From Verrucomicrobiaceae bacterium (GTDB taxonomy: Bacteria; Verrucomicrobiota; Verrucomicrobiae; Verrucomicrobiales; Akkermansiaceae), in the NCBI GenBank assembly GCA_003820635.1, contig RPOS01000147.1, positions 1 through 7,300 on the forward strand: DNA of 7,300 nt, in the 5' to 3' direction. Below the pieces are notes generated by a model. That model saw only the letters and a list, made by a program, of their open reading frames with translations. It did no database searches and was not told the DNA's origin. Each line of letters starts with the position of its first letter. Within the stretch, counting starts at the first letter, position 1. Below are positions 6,754 to 7,300 of this stretch, piece after piece. The position numbers were made by a program, and so were the translations under genes.

Positions 6754-7275
6754 ATGAAGAAGACCATCCACCTCATCGGCAACGCCCACCTCGATCCCGT
6801 CTGGCTCTGGGACCGGCGCGAAGGACTCAATGAAGGCATCACCACTGTTCGCACCATGCTCGACCTGATGGACGAGTTTCCCGAGATGACCTTCATCCGC
6901 GGCGAGTCGGCGATCTATCAGCATGTCGAGAAATACGATCCCCATGCTTTTGCGCGCATCAAAAAGATGGTCCAGGCCGGGCGCTGGGATGTCGTCGGTG
7001 GCACCTGCATCCAGCCCGATACGAATCTTCCAGGCACCGAAACGCTGGTGCGACAATTCACCCACGGCCAGCGTTATTTCAAATCCCGTTTCGGCAAAAC
7101 GGTCACTGCCGGCTGGGAGGCCGATTCGTTCGGCCATAGCGCAGGCCTTCCCGAGATCCTCGCGGCGGGTTGCATCGAGTTTTTCGCTTTCAGCCGTCCA
7201 AGCTACAAGGTGGTCACTCTCGCCGAGCATGCGTTCTGGTGGGTGGGCGACGGTTGTGCGCGGATTCTGGCGTAG
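6754..7275 (+). CDS. GH38 alpha-mannosidase, N-terminal part, ended by in-frame amber
   Basis: The 173-residue product matches the start of the GH38 catalytic domain, which hydrolyses alpha-mannosidic bonds with a zinc-dependent retaining mechanism. HLIGNAHLDPVWLW supplies the first zinc ligands (His12, Asp14). GRWDVVGGTCIQPDTNLPG and QRYFKSRFG are family landmarks, and Asp124 in GWEADSFGHSAGLPEIL is the expected nucleophile and zinc ligand. FWWVGDGCARILA then runs into TAG at codon 174. Family members usually have about 800-1000 or more residues, so this fragment lacks the later zinc His, the helical bundle and the beta domains and should be inactive alone. After the TAG the same frame reads RAPTVSYQ to the window edge, as expected for GH38. 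ATG 6754 is the only plausible start. No signal peptide is visible, so a cytoplasmic location is likely. Family is certain; whether it is a pseudogene or a base error is not. Confidence 0.88.
   Translation: MKKTIHLIGNAHLDPVWLWDRREGLNEGITTVRTMLDLMDEFPEMTFIRGESAIYQHVEKYDPHAFARIKKMVQAGRWDVVGGTCIQPDTNLPGTETLVRQFTHGQRYFKSRFGKTVTAGWEADSFGHSAGLPEILAAGCIEFFAFSRPSYKVVTLAEHAFWWVGDGCARILA
7273..7275 (+). other. In-frame TAG at a conserved GH38 Tyr position
   Basis: The family pattern here is roughly W-W-x-G-x-D-G-S-R-(V/I)-L-x-Y-R. The sequence gives WWVGDGCARILA, stop, RAP, with ungapped spacing, so TAG occupies the Tyr codon (TAC or TAT with one changed base). Reading stays open and family-like through 7299. 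Confidence 0.65.
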
Positions 7276-7300
7276 CGCGCCCCGACGGTCTCCTACCAAA

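Noticed and set aside
6736..7299. 187-codon open frame on the minus strand opposite the GH38 gene
   Set aside because: It is fully antisense to a recognised GH38 coding region and its translation shows no family features. It is a shadow of codon use in a GC-rich gene.

Overview
The window looks like part of a polysaccharide- or glycan-degradation locus from a free-living, environmental bacterium, most likely Verrucomicrobiota or a related PVC lineage. This assignment is inferred from protein architecture: a very large secreted multidomain glycosidase with putative-Ig and GEVED modules, a C-terminal module with an aspartate-rich DxDxDG segment ending in VRLKVTPN, and an adjacent GH38 alpha-mannosidase. 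Base composition is moderately GC-rich by eye. No rRNA, tRNA, CRISPR array or mobile element is visible.

Layout: bases 1-6639 (+) are one continuous reading frame with no stop before 6637-6639. It is open at the left edge, so the true start and any signal peptide lie upstream. The 2212 visible residues read as: three tandem ~203-211-residue modules (22-1884); a probable glycoside hydrolase core made of an N-terminal beta domain (1885-2619), a TIM-barrel-like region (2620-3528) and a C-terminal beta domain (3529-3828); an unassigned beta-rich segment (3829-4107); two putative-Ig (He_PIG-like) domains (4108-4671); a GEVED domain (4672-5121); a third He_PIG-like domain (5122-5412); a bacterial Ig/cadherin-like domain (5413-5685); a ConA/LamG-like beta domain (5686-6276); and a C-terminal tail module with a calcium-loop-like motif (6277-6636).

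After a 114-base gap with no recognisable terminator, a second gene on the same strand starts at 6754. It encodes the N-terminal part of a GH38 alpha-mannosidase, with the HxD zinc motif and the catalytic Asp region intact. Its frame hits an amber codon at 7273-7275, where the family normally has a Tyr-Arg pair. The same frame then continues with family-like residues to the window edge, which points to an in-frame nonsense change or a base error rather than a natural end.

Together the two genes suggest that a large extracellular or surface enzyme attacks a complex glycan and an alpha-mannosidase processes mannose-containing products. The substrate cannot be read from the sequence. The most interesting material is the triplicated N-terminal module (a candidate undescribed carbohydrate-binding family), the divergent hydrolase core, and the interrupted GH38 gene.
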